This document shows positions 18,376 through 25,591 of a DNA stretch of 37,282 nt, in pieces. The DNA is taken from NCBI GenBank assembly GCA_019058515.1, contig JAHPYY010000156.1:1-37282 (forward strand). Direction: 5' to 3'. A model generated the notes under the pieces. It searched no databases and was not told the DNA's origin. It saw only the letters and a program-made list of their open reading frames with translations. How positions within the stretch are numbered: position 1 is the stretch's first letter; every line of letters starts with the position of its first letter. The translations under genes and the position numbers were made by a program. This DNA is from Promethearchaeota archaeon (GTDB taxonomy: Archaea; Asgardarchaeota; Lokiarchaeia; Sigynarchaeales; SOKP01).

Positions 18376-18657
18376 TTAATCAAAGTTAAAAGTGTAGAGA
18401 ATAGTTTCCATAATTTTACCTAAACTTACAACATTGTTAACATTGGCTCTGAACGCGGTTATATCCTTGCTTGTTATTACGAATTTTAATTTATTTAAAT
18501 GTTTCGACATCCGAATTTGCGATCTTGAGGAATATCTCTTTGATAGTTCAGGAAGGAAGGAATTATAACAGATTTCACAATCGTTTTCATCCTGAAAGTC
18601 AAATACTAATTGAGAAGAAATTGTAAAATGAGAAGGTAAATTTTTATTCTTCAACAA
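18376..18657 (-). CDS. pcc1: KEOPS subunit Pcc1
   Basis: 93 residues. The C-terminal core reads FVITSKDITAFRANVNNVVSLGKIMETI, matching the Pcc1 pattern with its conserved D..A.RA.NN element; the preceding LPEL is also family-like. Pcc1 dimerises KEOPS and helps bind tRNA for t6A synthesis. TTG start at 18657, overlapping the rpl37ae 3' end by 14 nt, so translation is probably coupled. The gene between rpl37ae and pcc1 in many archaea, rpoP, is missing here. Confidence 0.72.
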   Translation of the reverse strand: MLKNKNLPSHFTISSQLVFDFQDENDCEICYNSFLPELSKRYSSRSQIRMSKHLNKLKFVITSKDITAFRANVNNVVSLGKIMETILYTFNFD

Positions 18658-18934
18658 CTTCTAATTCCCTTTGTTTGCGTCTTGCAATTCTAAAGGATTC
18701 GACTCCACGGGGAGTTTCAATAAAGTATGCTCCTCCAGTAAACTTGGCGTTACACTTTTTGCAATGCCAAATCCCTACAGCTATCCGGTCTATAGAACCT
18801 CTTGTTTCACATCTTGGACATTTTGTCTGATGATTGTGTCTTTTCGTTTCTATAAGGTTCCAACGTTTTCGTAAAGTTGCTCCGTATCTACTGCCAAACC
18901 GACCACTGATCTTTACTTTCTTAGTTTTTCCCAT
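18644..18934 (-). CDS. rpl37ae: 50S ribosomal protein L37Ae
   Basis: 96 residues. It begins MGKTKKVKISGRFGSRYGA, followed by the zinc ribbon CPRC ... CKKC and FTGGAYFIETPRG, the standard L37Ae (eL43) sequence. Component of the large ribosomal subunit. ATG at 18934. In the conserved archaeal order it follows rrp42; here about 530 nt with an opposite-strand gene remnant intervene, so it likely has its own promoter. Confidence 0.95.
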   Translation of the reverse strand: MGKTKKVKISGRFGSRYGATLRKRWNLIETKRHNHQTKCPRCETRGSIDRIAVGIWHCKKCNAKFTGGAYFIETPRGVESFRIARRKQRELEVVEE

Positions 18935-19061
18935 TTACTTTCAACTGTGATAATCCTTGAATAAGATATTGGTTAAAATGAATAATGCCATAAAAATTTT
19001 AGCGAAATCCATAAGATAAACCATTTTAAAGTTAATATACACCATTCTTATAATCAAATAG

Positions 19062-19448
19062 AATCTCTACGAAATAAGTTTATTAGTTTTTACATTTAAC
19101 ATAATATTCAAGGCTATCATAAGCGAAGATGGTAGAATTTCATCAGGTGGTTTCATTTATAAAAATGGAAAAAACATACCGATTAAACAAATTGAGATCG
19201 TCAAGCAAAAATTTCGAAATGATGGTGTATATCCTATAAGCTCCAGGCTCCGTATAACTGATTGCAATGGCCTTGCATACGCATTAGATGCCAAGGTTGG
19301 AAAGATTATCCCTTTACCATTTGAGGATAAAGAAGGTAATAAATCGATTCTTATTCAATCTTTCGGAGAATTTAGGTTAGACGATGTTACTGGAGGTTAC
19401 GGTACTTTTGAAACTCTAAGAAAAATGAAAATCAAAAGTAGAATCTAA
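19062..19448 (+). pseudogene. C-terminal remnant of an unidentified gene, no usable start codon
   Basis: An open frame from 19062 to TAA 19448 shows clear coding character: AIISEDGRISSGGFIYKNGK, then SSRLRITDCNGLAYALDAK, IPLPFEDKEGNKSILIQSF and GGYGTFETLRK. It has no ATG, GTG or TTG before residue 100 and no Shine-Dalgarno. The pattern of a G-G-F-Y-K-G strand followed by a GYG.FE.LR ending loosely recalls C-terminal halves of AttH/DUF7065-like lipocalin-fold proteins, a weak guess. It lies on the opposite strand inside the otherwise conserved rrp42-rpl37ae junction, so I read it as the tail of a gene inserted there and since truncated. Confidence 0.5.
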
Positions 19449-19467
19449 AAAAATTTTAAAAAAAACT

Positions 19468-20292
19468 CTAATATTCCTTTTTGTATTGAAGTAGGTTCAA
19501 CTCACTCCTCAATTTTTTACCAAGATCCATCGCTCGTTTAGTTAATTCTTTAGTTTCATCAATTGAAAAAGTAGACATCCCAGATTTCTGAATTGAAGTT
19601 ATTTTTTCCTCAGTTACTGAAATAGATAATTTACCATCACAAACTAACTCCTCTGATAAGCAAGGATCTAAAAATATCATGTCATCGATTTTTCCAAAAG
19701 TTATAACAAAGGGTAGTTCATTTACGAGTTTTTCTCCAGTAATATAATTCCCCGTCCATTCTGGACCGTTTTCTGTCCATTTTCCTTCTGGTAGATGGGC
19801 GGAAATTAAAGTAGTTAATGCGCTTACGCCACCACAATCAATCAAATTGCCTGCGTAATTAATAACATACATATCTACAAATAATATATAAACAGCTTCG
19901 TTTTCTTTTATGCACAGCTGTTTAGTTTGAACACAATCAGCATGTCTTATACCGCGATCGACTACTCGAGCCAATTCTATAGATTGTTCATCAGGAGGAC
20001 CCCTTTCAAAAAGAGGTGACGCTAAAGGTAACAATTCTGCCATAATTGTACACACACCTTCGTCAGGTAAGTCTGGAAAAGGCGCACCAATATCATACTT
20101 TAATCCCGTAATAATACGTGAATTCCCTAAGCTAACATCTGCAGAGCCTTCTGCTGACGCAATTACATCGCTTTTTATGGAAAATTCTCTATACTCCCAC
20201 AAACCTCTTCCGTCAATTCTTTTTTCTTTTTTAAGGTTTTTTACCACGTAATCCTTTTCAATTGTGGAAATAACTCTTCTAATATCCATCAT
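19468..20292 (-). CDS. rrp42: archaeal exosome subunit Rrp42
   Basis: About 274 residues. RNase PH fold: EKRIDGRGLWEYREFSI, ASAEGSADVSLGNSRIITGLKY, PLASPLFERGPPDEQSIELARVVDRGIRH and a final FGKIDDMIFLDPC. Rrp42 is the non-catalytic partner in the Rrp41-Rrp42 hexamer that degrades or tails RNA 3' to 5'. ATG 20292 (or 20289) is chosen over 20355; the longer version would overlap rrp41 by 62 nt and add a basic tract alien to the family. It starts one nucleotide after the rrp41 stop (TAAaATG). Confidence 0.93.
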   Translation of the reverse strand: MMDIRRVISTIEKDYVVKNLKKEKRIDGRGLWEYREFSIKSDVIASAEGSADVSLGNSRIITGLKYDIGAPFPDLPDEGVCTIMAELLPLASPLFERGPPDEQSIELARVVDRGIRHADCVQTKQLCIKENEAVYILFVDMYVINYAGNLIDCGGVSALTTLISAHLPEGKWTENGPEWTGNYITGEKLVNELPFVITFGKIDDMIFLDPCLSEELVCDGKLSISVTEEKITSIQKSGMSTFSIDETKELTKRAMDLGKKLRSELNLLQYKKEY

Positions 20293-20293
20293 T

Positions 20294-21079
20294 TTAATCT
20301 TCTTCCTCTGTATTTTGTTGCGTTTTGATGGGTTCAACAACCTCTTGAATTTCAATATATTTACGCTTTAACGCATCAATTTGCATCTGATGGATTTTTG
20401 TCAACACTTCGCGTACATCGTCTAAACAAGTTTCAAATTCCGAAAACGTCATATCTCCATCAAATTGTAAGAGTGAAATTTCATTATTAAACCAGGTTAT
20501 TGCGCAAGGCATATCAGCATCTCCAGCTTTATCCTCTATACCGGATAAATCTACTATCAGTTGATCATCAATCTTTCCGACGGCACAACTCGTTACTAGA
20601 CTTCGCATAGGAACTCCCGCATCTGCTAAAGCTAGAGCGGCTACTGTTGTGCTAGCACACCTCGTTCCTCCATCAGCATCTATGACTTCAATGAAAATTT
20701 CGAACGCAGTTCCAGGATATAGCTCCAGAAACAATACAGGCTCAATACAATCGGTAATAATCATTGAAATTTCTTTCTCGCGCCTCCCGGGAGCCGGTCT
20801 TTTTCTATCAAATACGGAAAAGGTTGCCATCCTGTAAAATACGCGTAAAATACCTTTATCGGGTTTTGCTAAATGGTGTGGATGTACTTCTCTTGGACCA
20901 TAGACAGCAGCATATATTTTATTATTTCCCCATTCAATATACGCGCTTCCATCTGCATTTTTTATCACTCCTATTTCCATTTTGATTGGTCGAAGTTCTG
21001 TATTATCTCTTCCGTCTAATCGTTTTCCATCTTCTCGAAATAGGTTTTCGGGGTAAACATCTTTTATTAAAAGTGTCAT
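20294..21079 (-). CDS. rrp41: archaeal exosome catalytic subunit Rrp41
   Basis: 261 residues. RNase PH domain with RLDGRDNTELRPIKMEIGV, AAVYGPREVHP, the basic RKRPAPGRREKEIS stretch, FIEVIDADGGTRCASTTVAA and the catalytic acidic region EDKAGDADMP. It carries the phosphorolytic site of the exosome hexamer. The C-terminus is longer and more acidic than necessary (VVEPIKTQQNTEEED). ATG abuts the rrp4 stop directly, giving rrp4-rrp41-rrp42 with no spacing. Confidence 0.95.
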   Translation of the reverse strand: MTLLIKDVYPENLFREDGKRLDGRDNTELRPIKMEIGVIKNADGSAYIEWGNNKIYAAVYGPREVHPHHLAKPDKGILRVFYRMATFSVFDRKRPAPGRREKEISMIITDCIEPVLFLELYPGTAFEIFIEVIDADGGTRCASTTVAALALADAGVPMRSLVTSCAVGKIDDQLIVDLSGIEDKAGDADMPCAITWFNNEISLLQFDGDMTFSEFETCLDDVREVLTKIHQMQIDALKRKYIEIQEVVEPIKTQQNTEEED

Positions 21080-21862
21080 TTAATCAATTCCTCTATTTTT
21101 CTTTTCGTTTATTATATAATTTTGCATTCTATCGGTCAAACCTACGGTATGTGCTTCGCGTGTAATTTTATAAATACAATCTATCAATAACCGCTCATTT
21201 TTTATATCATACCCTTTTATCCAAATCCTTCCATTTTGAGTGACAAAAATATTACAATTAGTTTGACTTTTGAGCATTTTTATCATGGAACCATTTCTTC
21301 CAATAATCCTTGGTACTTTAGGAGGATCTATTGAAATTATCATTCCATCAGTTTTTTTACCCAGATATTTCCCTACAGTGGTCAATTCTGGCATGTTTAA
21401 CCTATCGGCAGAAATTACTTTTGCTACAATGGTATCGCCAATTTCGTATACCTCGGATTCACCTTGATTGGAACGGGATCCTCCCCGTAACATCCGCATC
21501 TTACTTCTTTTCGCAGTATTTTTAGGTTTTAATTGAGCGTATTCCTTTGCTTTGATATCACATTTATATTTTACAGGATTCTTGTCAACAATTACGGCAA
21601 TAACTTTATCTCCTGGGTGAGGGGTATAAAAACCTCTTAAGGGAATCACATTTATGTAATTTTTCTTAATTTGTTTCAACCCTATGCAAAGGGATACAAT
21701 TTTTGTTCTTTCTTTATTATATACGGCACAACGACCCGGGATGAAGTTTTCTATATCTTCTGTAATGACTTCACCAGGAACTACAATTTCTCTTGAAGTT
21801 TCTTCATCTTCAAAAATATCTTCGTCTTCGATGGTATCATCTTCATTCTCTTTATCGTCCAT
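21080..21862 (-). CDS. rrp4: archaeal exosome RNA-binding cap subunit Rrp4
   Basis: 260 residues. An acidic N-terminal lead (DDKENEDDTIEDEDIFEDEE) is followed by the N-domain VPGEVI, an S1 domain (GDKVIAVIVDKNPVKYKCDI, IGDTIVAKV) and a KH domain with PRIIGRNGSMIKML. Rrp4 forms the trimeric cap that feeds RNA into the Rrp41/42 ring. First gene of the exosome trio; SBDS lies 78 nt upstream. The acidic N-terminus of about 25 residues is longer than in many archaeal homologues. Confidence 0.93.
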   Translation of the reverse strand: MDDKENEDDTIEDEDIFEDEETSREIVVPGEVITEDIENFIPGRCAVYNKERTKIVSLCIGLKQIKKNYINVIPLRGFYTPHPGDKVIAVIVDKNPVKYKCDIKAKEYAQLKPKNTAKRSKMRMLRGGSRSNQGESEVYEIGDTIVAKVISADRLNMPELTTVGKYLGKKTDGMIISIDPPKVPRIIGRNGSMIKMLKSQTNCNIFVTQNGRIWIKGYDIKNERLLIDCIYKITREAHTVGLTDRMQNYIINEKKNRGID

Positions 21863-21940
21863 TTATTTCAGCTCTTAATTAATCCAAATTCTCCATACCT
21901 AATATTCTATAAAAAATAACATAAAAAGAATTGTCGAACC

Positions 21941-22732
21941 TTAAGATTTCATTAACTTGGTCTGTACTCTTCCATGGGTTAACTTATTTAACTTATCCAT
22001 TAACTCCATTTGCAATCCTGCGGGTAAACTGATAATTGACACCCACGATCCGTCAGATTGCCACTCTTCCTTCTTGATTTGAGCGTATTGTGCAACTAAA
22101 TTATAACCTTTTGCTGTAAAGGAAGTAGGGATTTTTATCGCTAGGTCAACTTGTTCCATTCGTATAGGGATAATTGAACGTATCGCTTTGACAACATCAT
22201 CGACTTGTTCCTCAACAGATTTCATTAAATCAACTTTAACTTTAGCTTCTTCGATTGCTTTTTCTATCCTCTGATAAGGGTGAGGTTTTTTATTTTGAGG
22301 GTTAATAGCATTTTTTGAAATAATAGAAACGATTTGTTTCAGTTTTTTTTCCTTCTCTTCTTCTCTTTGGGTCTTAGTCCATTGAATCTCTCCATCTAAT
22401 AAAATATTTGCAGCAACATGAAAACCCTCAGTGGTATTAAAAACGGCTTCCATATCACCGTCAGTTGCTTTTTTTCCACGTCTTAAATCCTCGAATACTA
22501 CAAAACTCTCAAATATTAATTCTAGGTTTACATTAGGGTCCTTTATTAATTCAGAAACTGTAGGTCGTGATTGAGATGCTCCTGCTTTTAATCTCTTGTT
22601 AATTTCTTCGCGCAAATATTTTTTGGCTTCCCATGCTTTTTCGGGATCCATTAACATTTCAAATGAACGCCCAGATTTCTCGATGCGTCCTATAATGAAA
22701 TTACCGAGGTCAATTCGAGCTCTATCAATCAC
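21941..22732 (-). CDS. sdo1: SBDS/Sdo1 ribosome maturation protein
   Basis: 263 residues. The N-terminal FYSH domain includes KRLKAGASQSRPTVSELI and FNTTEGFHVAANIL; then a helical domain (NPQNKKPHPYQRIEKAIEEA) and a ferredoxin-like C-terminal domain (SIIPIRMEQVDLAIKIP). It acts with EF-2-like GTPases in large-subunit maturation. GTG start at 22732. Its position between psmA and rrp4 is the standard archaeal arrangement. Confidence 0.95.
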   Translation of the reverse strand: MIDRARIDLGNFIIGRIEKSGRSFEMLMDPEKAWEAKKYLREEINKRLKAGASQSRPTVSELIKDPNVNLELIFESFVVFEDLRRGKKATDGDMEAVFNTTEGFHVAANILLDGEIQWTKTQREEEKEKKLKQIVSIISKNAINPQNKKPHPYQRIEKAIEEAKVKVDLMKSVEEQVDDVVKAIRSIIPIRMEQVDLAIKIPTSFTAKGYNLVAQYAQIKKEEWQSDGSWVSIISLPAGLQMELMDKLNKLTHGRVQTKLMKS

Positions 22733-22816
22733 AATTATTTTCCCTATTTATCGCTATTATTTTTGATCTAATTTCAGAAGAATATATACCTTAACAAGTT
22801 TCTTGTATAGATCTAA

Positions 22817-23533
22817 CTATAACTTGTTTAATAATTCTTCTTTTTCCTCAGTGCTTAGCAAATAAAATTCTACGTTCTCCTCGGTTATAACCGCGATATC
22901 ACACGTATCTTTATTTAAATTCTCGCCCATAACCTCTTTTAATGCTTTCAACGGTAAAATTTTTAACTCCTCTTCAGATAAATCGTCCTTATAGTTTTCT
23001 TCTAAGAATGCTCGAGCTTCATTTGCCCCTGAGCCAATTGCAAATGCTTTATAACCCCACATTGCCCCAGAAGGATCAGTTAGATAAAGAGAAGCCTTTC
23101 CATCGGAATCGATACCAGCTACCAATAATGAAACTCCAAAAGGTCTTACTCCAGCATTCTGAGTAAACAATTGGAGATACTCGCAAATATTTAAGGTACT
23201 GTCTTTAACCGTAATTTTTTCATCGTAATTTAAAAGGTTTACTTGAGCTTGAACTCTTGCTCGATCGATTAATACTCTAGCATCTGCAGTTAATCCCGAA
23301 ATAGCCGCACCAATATGATCATCTATTTTAAATATTTTTTCAGAACCAATTGTTTCTTGAAGTTCTGAGCTTTTTTTTTCCACAACAAAAACTACAGATT
23401 TTGAATTACGGCACCCAATAGCAGTTGCTCCTCTCCTTACAGCTTCAATCGCATATTCAACTTGAAATAATCTTCCTTCGGGAGAGAATTGCGTAATAGC
23501 CATATCATATCCTCGAGCTCCAGATTGAAACAT
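22817..23533 (-). CDS. psmA: 20S proteasome alpha subunit
   Basis: 238 residues. Alpha-subunit N-terminal signature GYDMAITQFSPEGRLFQVEYAIEA followed by RRGATAIG, GLTADARVLIDRARV and a GVRPFGVSLLVAG block, as in all archaeal alpha subunits; the ring gate is formed by the residues before the signature. ATG at 23533 with AGGTGA a suitable distance upstream. Heads the minus-strand run psmA-SBDS-rrp4-rrp41-rrp42. Confidence 0.96.
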   Translation of the reverse strand: MFQSGARGYDMAITQFSPEGRLFQVEYAIEAVRRGATAIGCRNSKSVVFVVEKKSSELQETIGSEKIFKIDDHIGAAISGLTADARVLIDRARVQAQVNLLNYDEKITVKDSTLNICEYLQLFTQNAGVRPFGVSLLVAGIDSDGKASLYLTDPSGAMWGYKAFAIGSGANEARAFLEENYKDDLSEEELKILPLKALKEVMGENLNKDTCDIAVITEENVEFYLLSTEEKEELLNKL

Positions 23534-23828
23534 TTTTGATTATTCACCTATTTAAATTCAAACTATTTGATTAGTATATTTAATGGTAATCAGTTTTTTA
23601 ATAATTAAATCAATTCGCTTATGTTATTTTTTATGTTATAAAATATTAATATAAAAATTTTTCAACTTATAGGATTCCTAATACGAAATAGAATAAATAA
23701 TTTATTTATTTATTTTAAAAATACTCCTCATAAAGTCGCAATTTAACATATCATAGAGAAGATTAAGACTATTTGAAACTAAAAAAAAAGGTTGGATAGG
23801 GTACAATGTGGATTCTATAATTATTTTT
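23534..23828. other. gene-free stretch upstream of psmA
   Basis: AT-rich DNA containing the psmA promoter region and several TATA-like runs. No ORF or RNA gene recognised. The adjoining 23829-23913 segment is a decayed copy of the neighbouring gene end. Confidence 0.5.
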
Positions 23829-24003
23829 CAGCTCTATCCTACTTTGTTGACTAAAATAGCCCTTTTAACAAGATCATGCCTGTCTCTTTTGATACATGAA
23901 CGATTAGATAATGTCTTAACTCCATCCTACCTTGTTGACTAATATCGCCCACTCTAACAAGATCATACCCGTCTCTTTAGAAATGTGGACGATTAGATAA
24001 TTG
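23829..24003 (-). repeat. tandem duplication of a gene 3' end (2 x about 87 bp)
   Basis: Two imperfect units 88-89 bp apart: one (about 23917-24003) is the coding 3' end of the roadblock-like gene, the other (about 23829-23913) follows its stop. Both read YLIVH(I/V)SKETGMILL and share GTCAACAA and GGTAGGAT-type stretches. The outer copy has lost one base and carries stops. Confidence 0.7.
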
Positions 24004-24290
24004 CCGTTCTTCGTTTTAGATCCGGCGATATTGCCTTTCCCCTGTGCGATATTTTTTGCAGCGAGCTGTAATTCGTCGTTTTTTAGAATAGCGTACCTAA
24101 AATTTAGAAAATTTATAGAAGATTTACGACTACGCCATGAATCAAGGAATTCTCGGCCATCTATATCCGAAAAGTCAATATCCGAAGATTTAATTAATAC
24201 ATTTCCATCTTTATCAAGCAATATAATAACTTCTATTCCCTCGTATTCGCTTAATTGTTCCTTATATTTTTGGAAAATATCTTCAGTCAT
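23916..24290 (-). CDS. small roadblock/longin-like protein (tentative)
   Basis: 124 residues, soluble. The pattern GIEVIILLDKDGNVLIKSS, a middle region AILKNDELQLAAKNIA and a paired-strand end NYLIVHISKETGMILLEWAI with a KVG helix resembles the roadblock/LC7 fold, abundant in Asgard genomes as partners of small GTPases. The family call is by pattern only. ATG at 24290, alone on the minus strand, upstream of the psmA operon, with a damaged duplicate of its 3' end directly after the stop. It is divergent from the DUF2110 gene across 130 nt. Confidence 0.45.
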   Translation of the reverse strand: MTEDIFQKYKEQLSEYEGIEVIILLDKDGNVLIKSSDIDFSDIDGREFLDSWRSRKSSINFLNFRYAILKNDELQLAAKNIAQGKGNIAGSKTKNGNYLIVHISKETGMILLEWAILVNKVGWS

Positions 24291-24422
24291 ATTTAAAAAA
24301 ACTCATTGTTATTTTAACCATTGATAAAAATTCGTAAATATAAAAATTTTCATAACAATTAATACAAACAAATTGTTTATTTTTGCAAAAACTCCCATAT
24401 AGGAAAGGATGGCTCGCAACAA

Positions 24423-25226
24423 ATGGTTAAAAATATAGTTTTATTAGACACCTTTGGTTTGATCTCAGATAAAAAATACCAGAAAGAAGCTATCGGCAAA
24501 TATATCAAATATATAAAAGGTTTAACTACAAGTTTTAGAAATACTAAGATAAAATTTCGAAAATTGAGAAATTTCGATAAACGGGTGGAGATCGCTATTG
24601 AAGGACCAGAGGAAATTTTTGTTTATAACTATTTGTCAAAGGAAATGGGAGTTATTAAGCAGTTTTCAGGTATTCAAATTGGAGATGCCTTAAAGGGTCG
24701 ATTACTAGAGGTTGGCAAGGTTGGTTTTGGAATATTTGTTGATTGTGGAGTTTTCAGTCCTAATATAGAACCATTATTAAGCCTAAATACACTAAGGCGT
24801 CAATTAGGTAATAACAAAAAAATATCGTTGAGTAATATCATTAAAACCTTCGATTTTATTGATAACGCTCCTGTTTGGGTTAGAGTTATCGATAAAAATG
24901 AGATTAAAAATCAGTTGGAAGTAGAAATGGATACAAAATACCTTGATTTTTACTATAAAATAATTAATGAAGATATCGAAGGATTATTTGTAATAGGTGA
25001 AACCAAATCGCAACTTAAGCGTAGTTTAGAATCAACCGGACATTATAGAGACATTGTGTTCATTGAAAAGTTTGGATTTCTGGATCATTTGCTTCTTTTG
25101 AAAAAAGGAACAGAAGCTCCCGGGATAATTTCAGACATAGGAAAAAGGTTAAGGGCTAAATTTAGCGTTTTAAAACCTAATAGAATTAAGGAAATGTTAG
25201 GAAATGGTGGGCCAGAGGAGGATTGA
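24423..25226 (+). CDS. archaeal DUF2110-type protein with OB/S1-like domain
   Basis: 267 residues, soluble, no catalytic motif seen. An S1/OB-like segment is visible at about 87-110 (IGDALKGRLLEVGKVGFGIFVDCGV), then a helical stretch with LRRQLGNNKKISLSNIIKTFDFIDNAP, a SLESTGHYRDIVFIEKFG segment and KKGTEAPGIISDIGKRLRAKF. This layout fits the archaea-wide DUF2110 family, possibly RNA-associated but uncharacterised. ATG 24423 is preceded by AGGAAAGGATG. Its last six codons overlap, antisense, the 3' part of tRNA-Val on the other strand (25208-25226). Confidence 0.65.
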   Translation: MVKNIVLLDTFGLISDKKYQKEAIGKYIKYIKGLTTSFRNTKIKFRKLRNFDKRVEIAIEGPEEIFVYNYLSKEMGVIKQFSGIQIGDALKGRLLEVGKVGFGIFVDCGVFSPNIEPLLSLNTLRRQLGNNKKISLSNIIKTFDFIDNAPVWVRVIDKNEIKNQLEVEMDTKYLDFYYKIINEDIEGLFVIGETKSQLKRSLESTGHYRDIVFIEKFGFLDHLLLLKKGTEAPGIISDIGKRLRAKFSVLKPNRIKEMLGNGGPEED

Positions 25227-25234
25227 ACTCCTGA

Positions 25235-25266
25235 CCGACTCGGTGGCACGGATATAGCCGTGCGAA
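25235..25266 (-). other. variable-loop intron of tRNA-Val (about 32 nt)
   Basis: Removal leaves the 5-nt variable loop AAGTC. It contains the 6-bp hairpin GCACGG/CCGTGC with loop CTATAT. I could not fit a clean 4-bp central helix, so the exact ends are uncertain. Confidence 0.6.
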
Positions 25267-25289
25267 CTTTCGCGGTGTAAGCGCGACGT

Positions 25290-25317
25290 ATATTATCCTT
25301 GAGACTCGCTCACGGAA
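25290..25317 (-). other. D-arm intron of tRNA-Val (28 nt)
   Basis: Exon GUUA pairs with intron UAAU as the 4-bp central helix; bulges UG^U and AU^A flank it; inner helix UCC/GGA continued by GAG/CUC. Cutting after the second bulge nucleotide gives the normal D-stem. Confidence 0.75.
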
Positions 25318-25348
25318 CATAACCACTAGACCACTGGCCCATTTTAAA

Positions 25349-25451
25349 CGCAAGCGGTGGGATTCGAACCCACGGATCCGATGGACACCGGATTAGCAAT
25401 CCGGCGCTTTTGGCACGTATTGGTTATACTACCAGGCTAAGCGACGCTTGC
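25349..25451 (-). tRNA. tRNA-Ser (GCU) with a small D-loop intron
   Basis: Acceptor GCAAGCG (25451-25445) pairs with CGCTTGC (25356-25350), discriminator G, no encoded CCA. Anticodon arm CCGGA-TTGCTAA-TCCGG gives GCT; a long variable arm and GGTTCGAATCC T-loop fit serine. The D-loop is about 20 nt too long: removing about 25428-25409 leaves a normal class II D-arm of about 83 nt total. UGGU/GCCA can form the central helix. It lies 8 nt upstream of tRNA-Val, probably on the same transcript. Confidence 0.85.
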
Positions 25452-25591
25452 AGTTCCTATGCGGTTATACTTTTATAATAACGAATTAAAATTTTAATAT
25501 TTTTTCATTAAATCTACTTCTTTATCAACAAAAAGATGGAATCCCAACAGCAAAAAAAAAAAAAGAATTTAATAGGAAAATTTCTATATTA

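Larger units (their letters stand above)
25208..25340 (-). tRNA. tRNA-Val (UAC) with two non-canonical introns
   Basis: Acceptor GGGCCAG (25340-25334) pairs with CTGGCCC (25215-25209), discriminator A at 25208, and CCA is encoded (25207-25205). Anticodon arm TCGCG-CTTACAC-CGCGA (25286-25270) gives anticodon TAC; T-arm AGGAG-TTCAATC-CTCCT. The mature molecule is 73 nt once two inserts are removed: 28 nt between positions 23 and 24 of the D-arm (25317-25290) and about 32 nt in the variable loop (25266-25235, boundary movable by 1 nt). The first restores the typical GGTTATGACG D-arm and folds as a good BHB; the second holds a GCACGG/CCGTGC hairpin. Confidence 0.88.

Noticed and set aside
23534..23828. 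CRISPR or repeat array in the AT-rich gap
   Set aside because: No regularly spaced repeats; only the single duplicated gene end next to it.
25235..25266. Variable-loop insert of tRNA-Val read as a long class II variable arm
   Set aside because: The anticodon UAC and the TGGTCTAG/GGTTATGACG D-arm are those of valine, which has a 5-nt variable loop.
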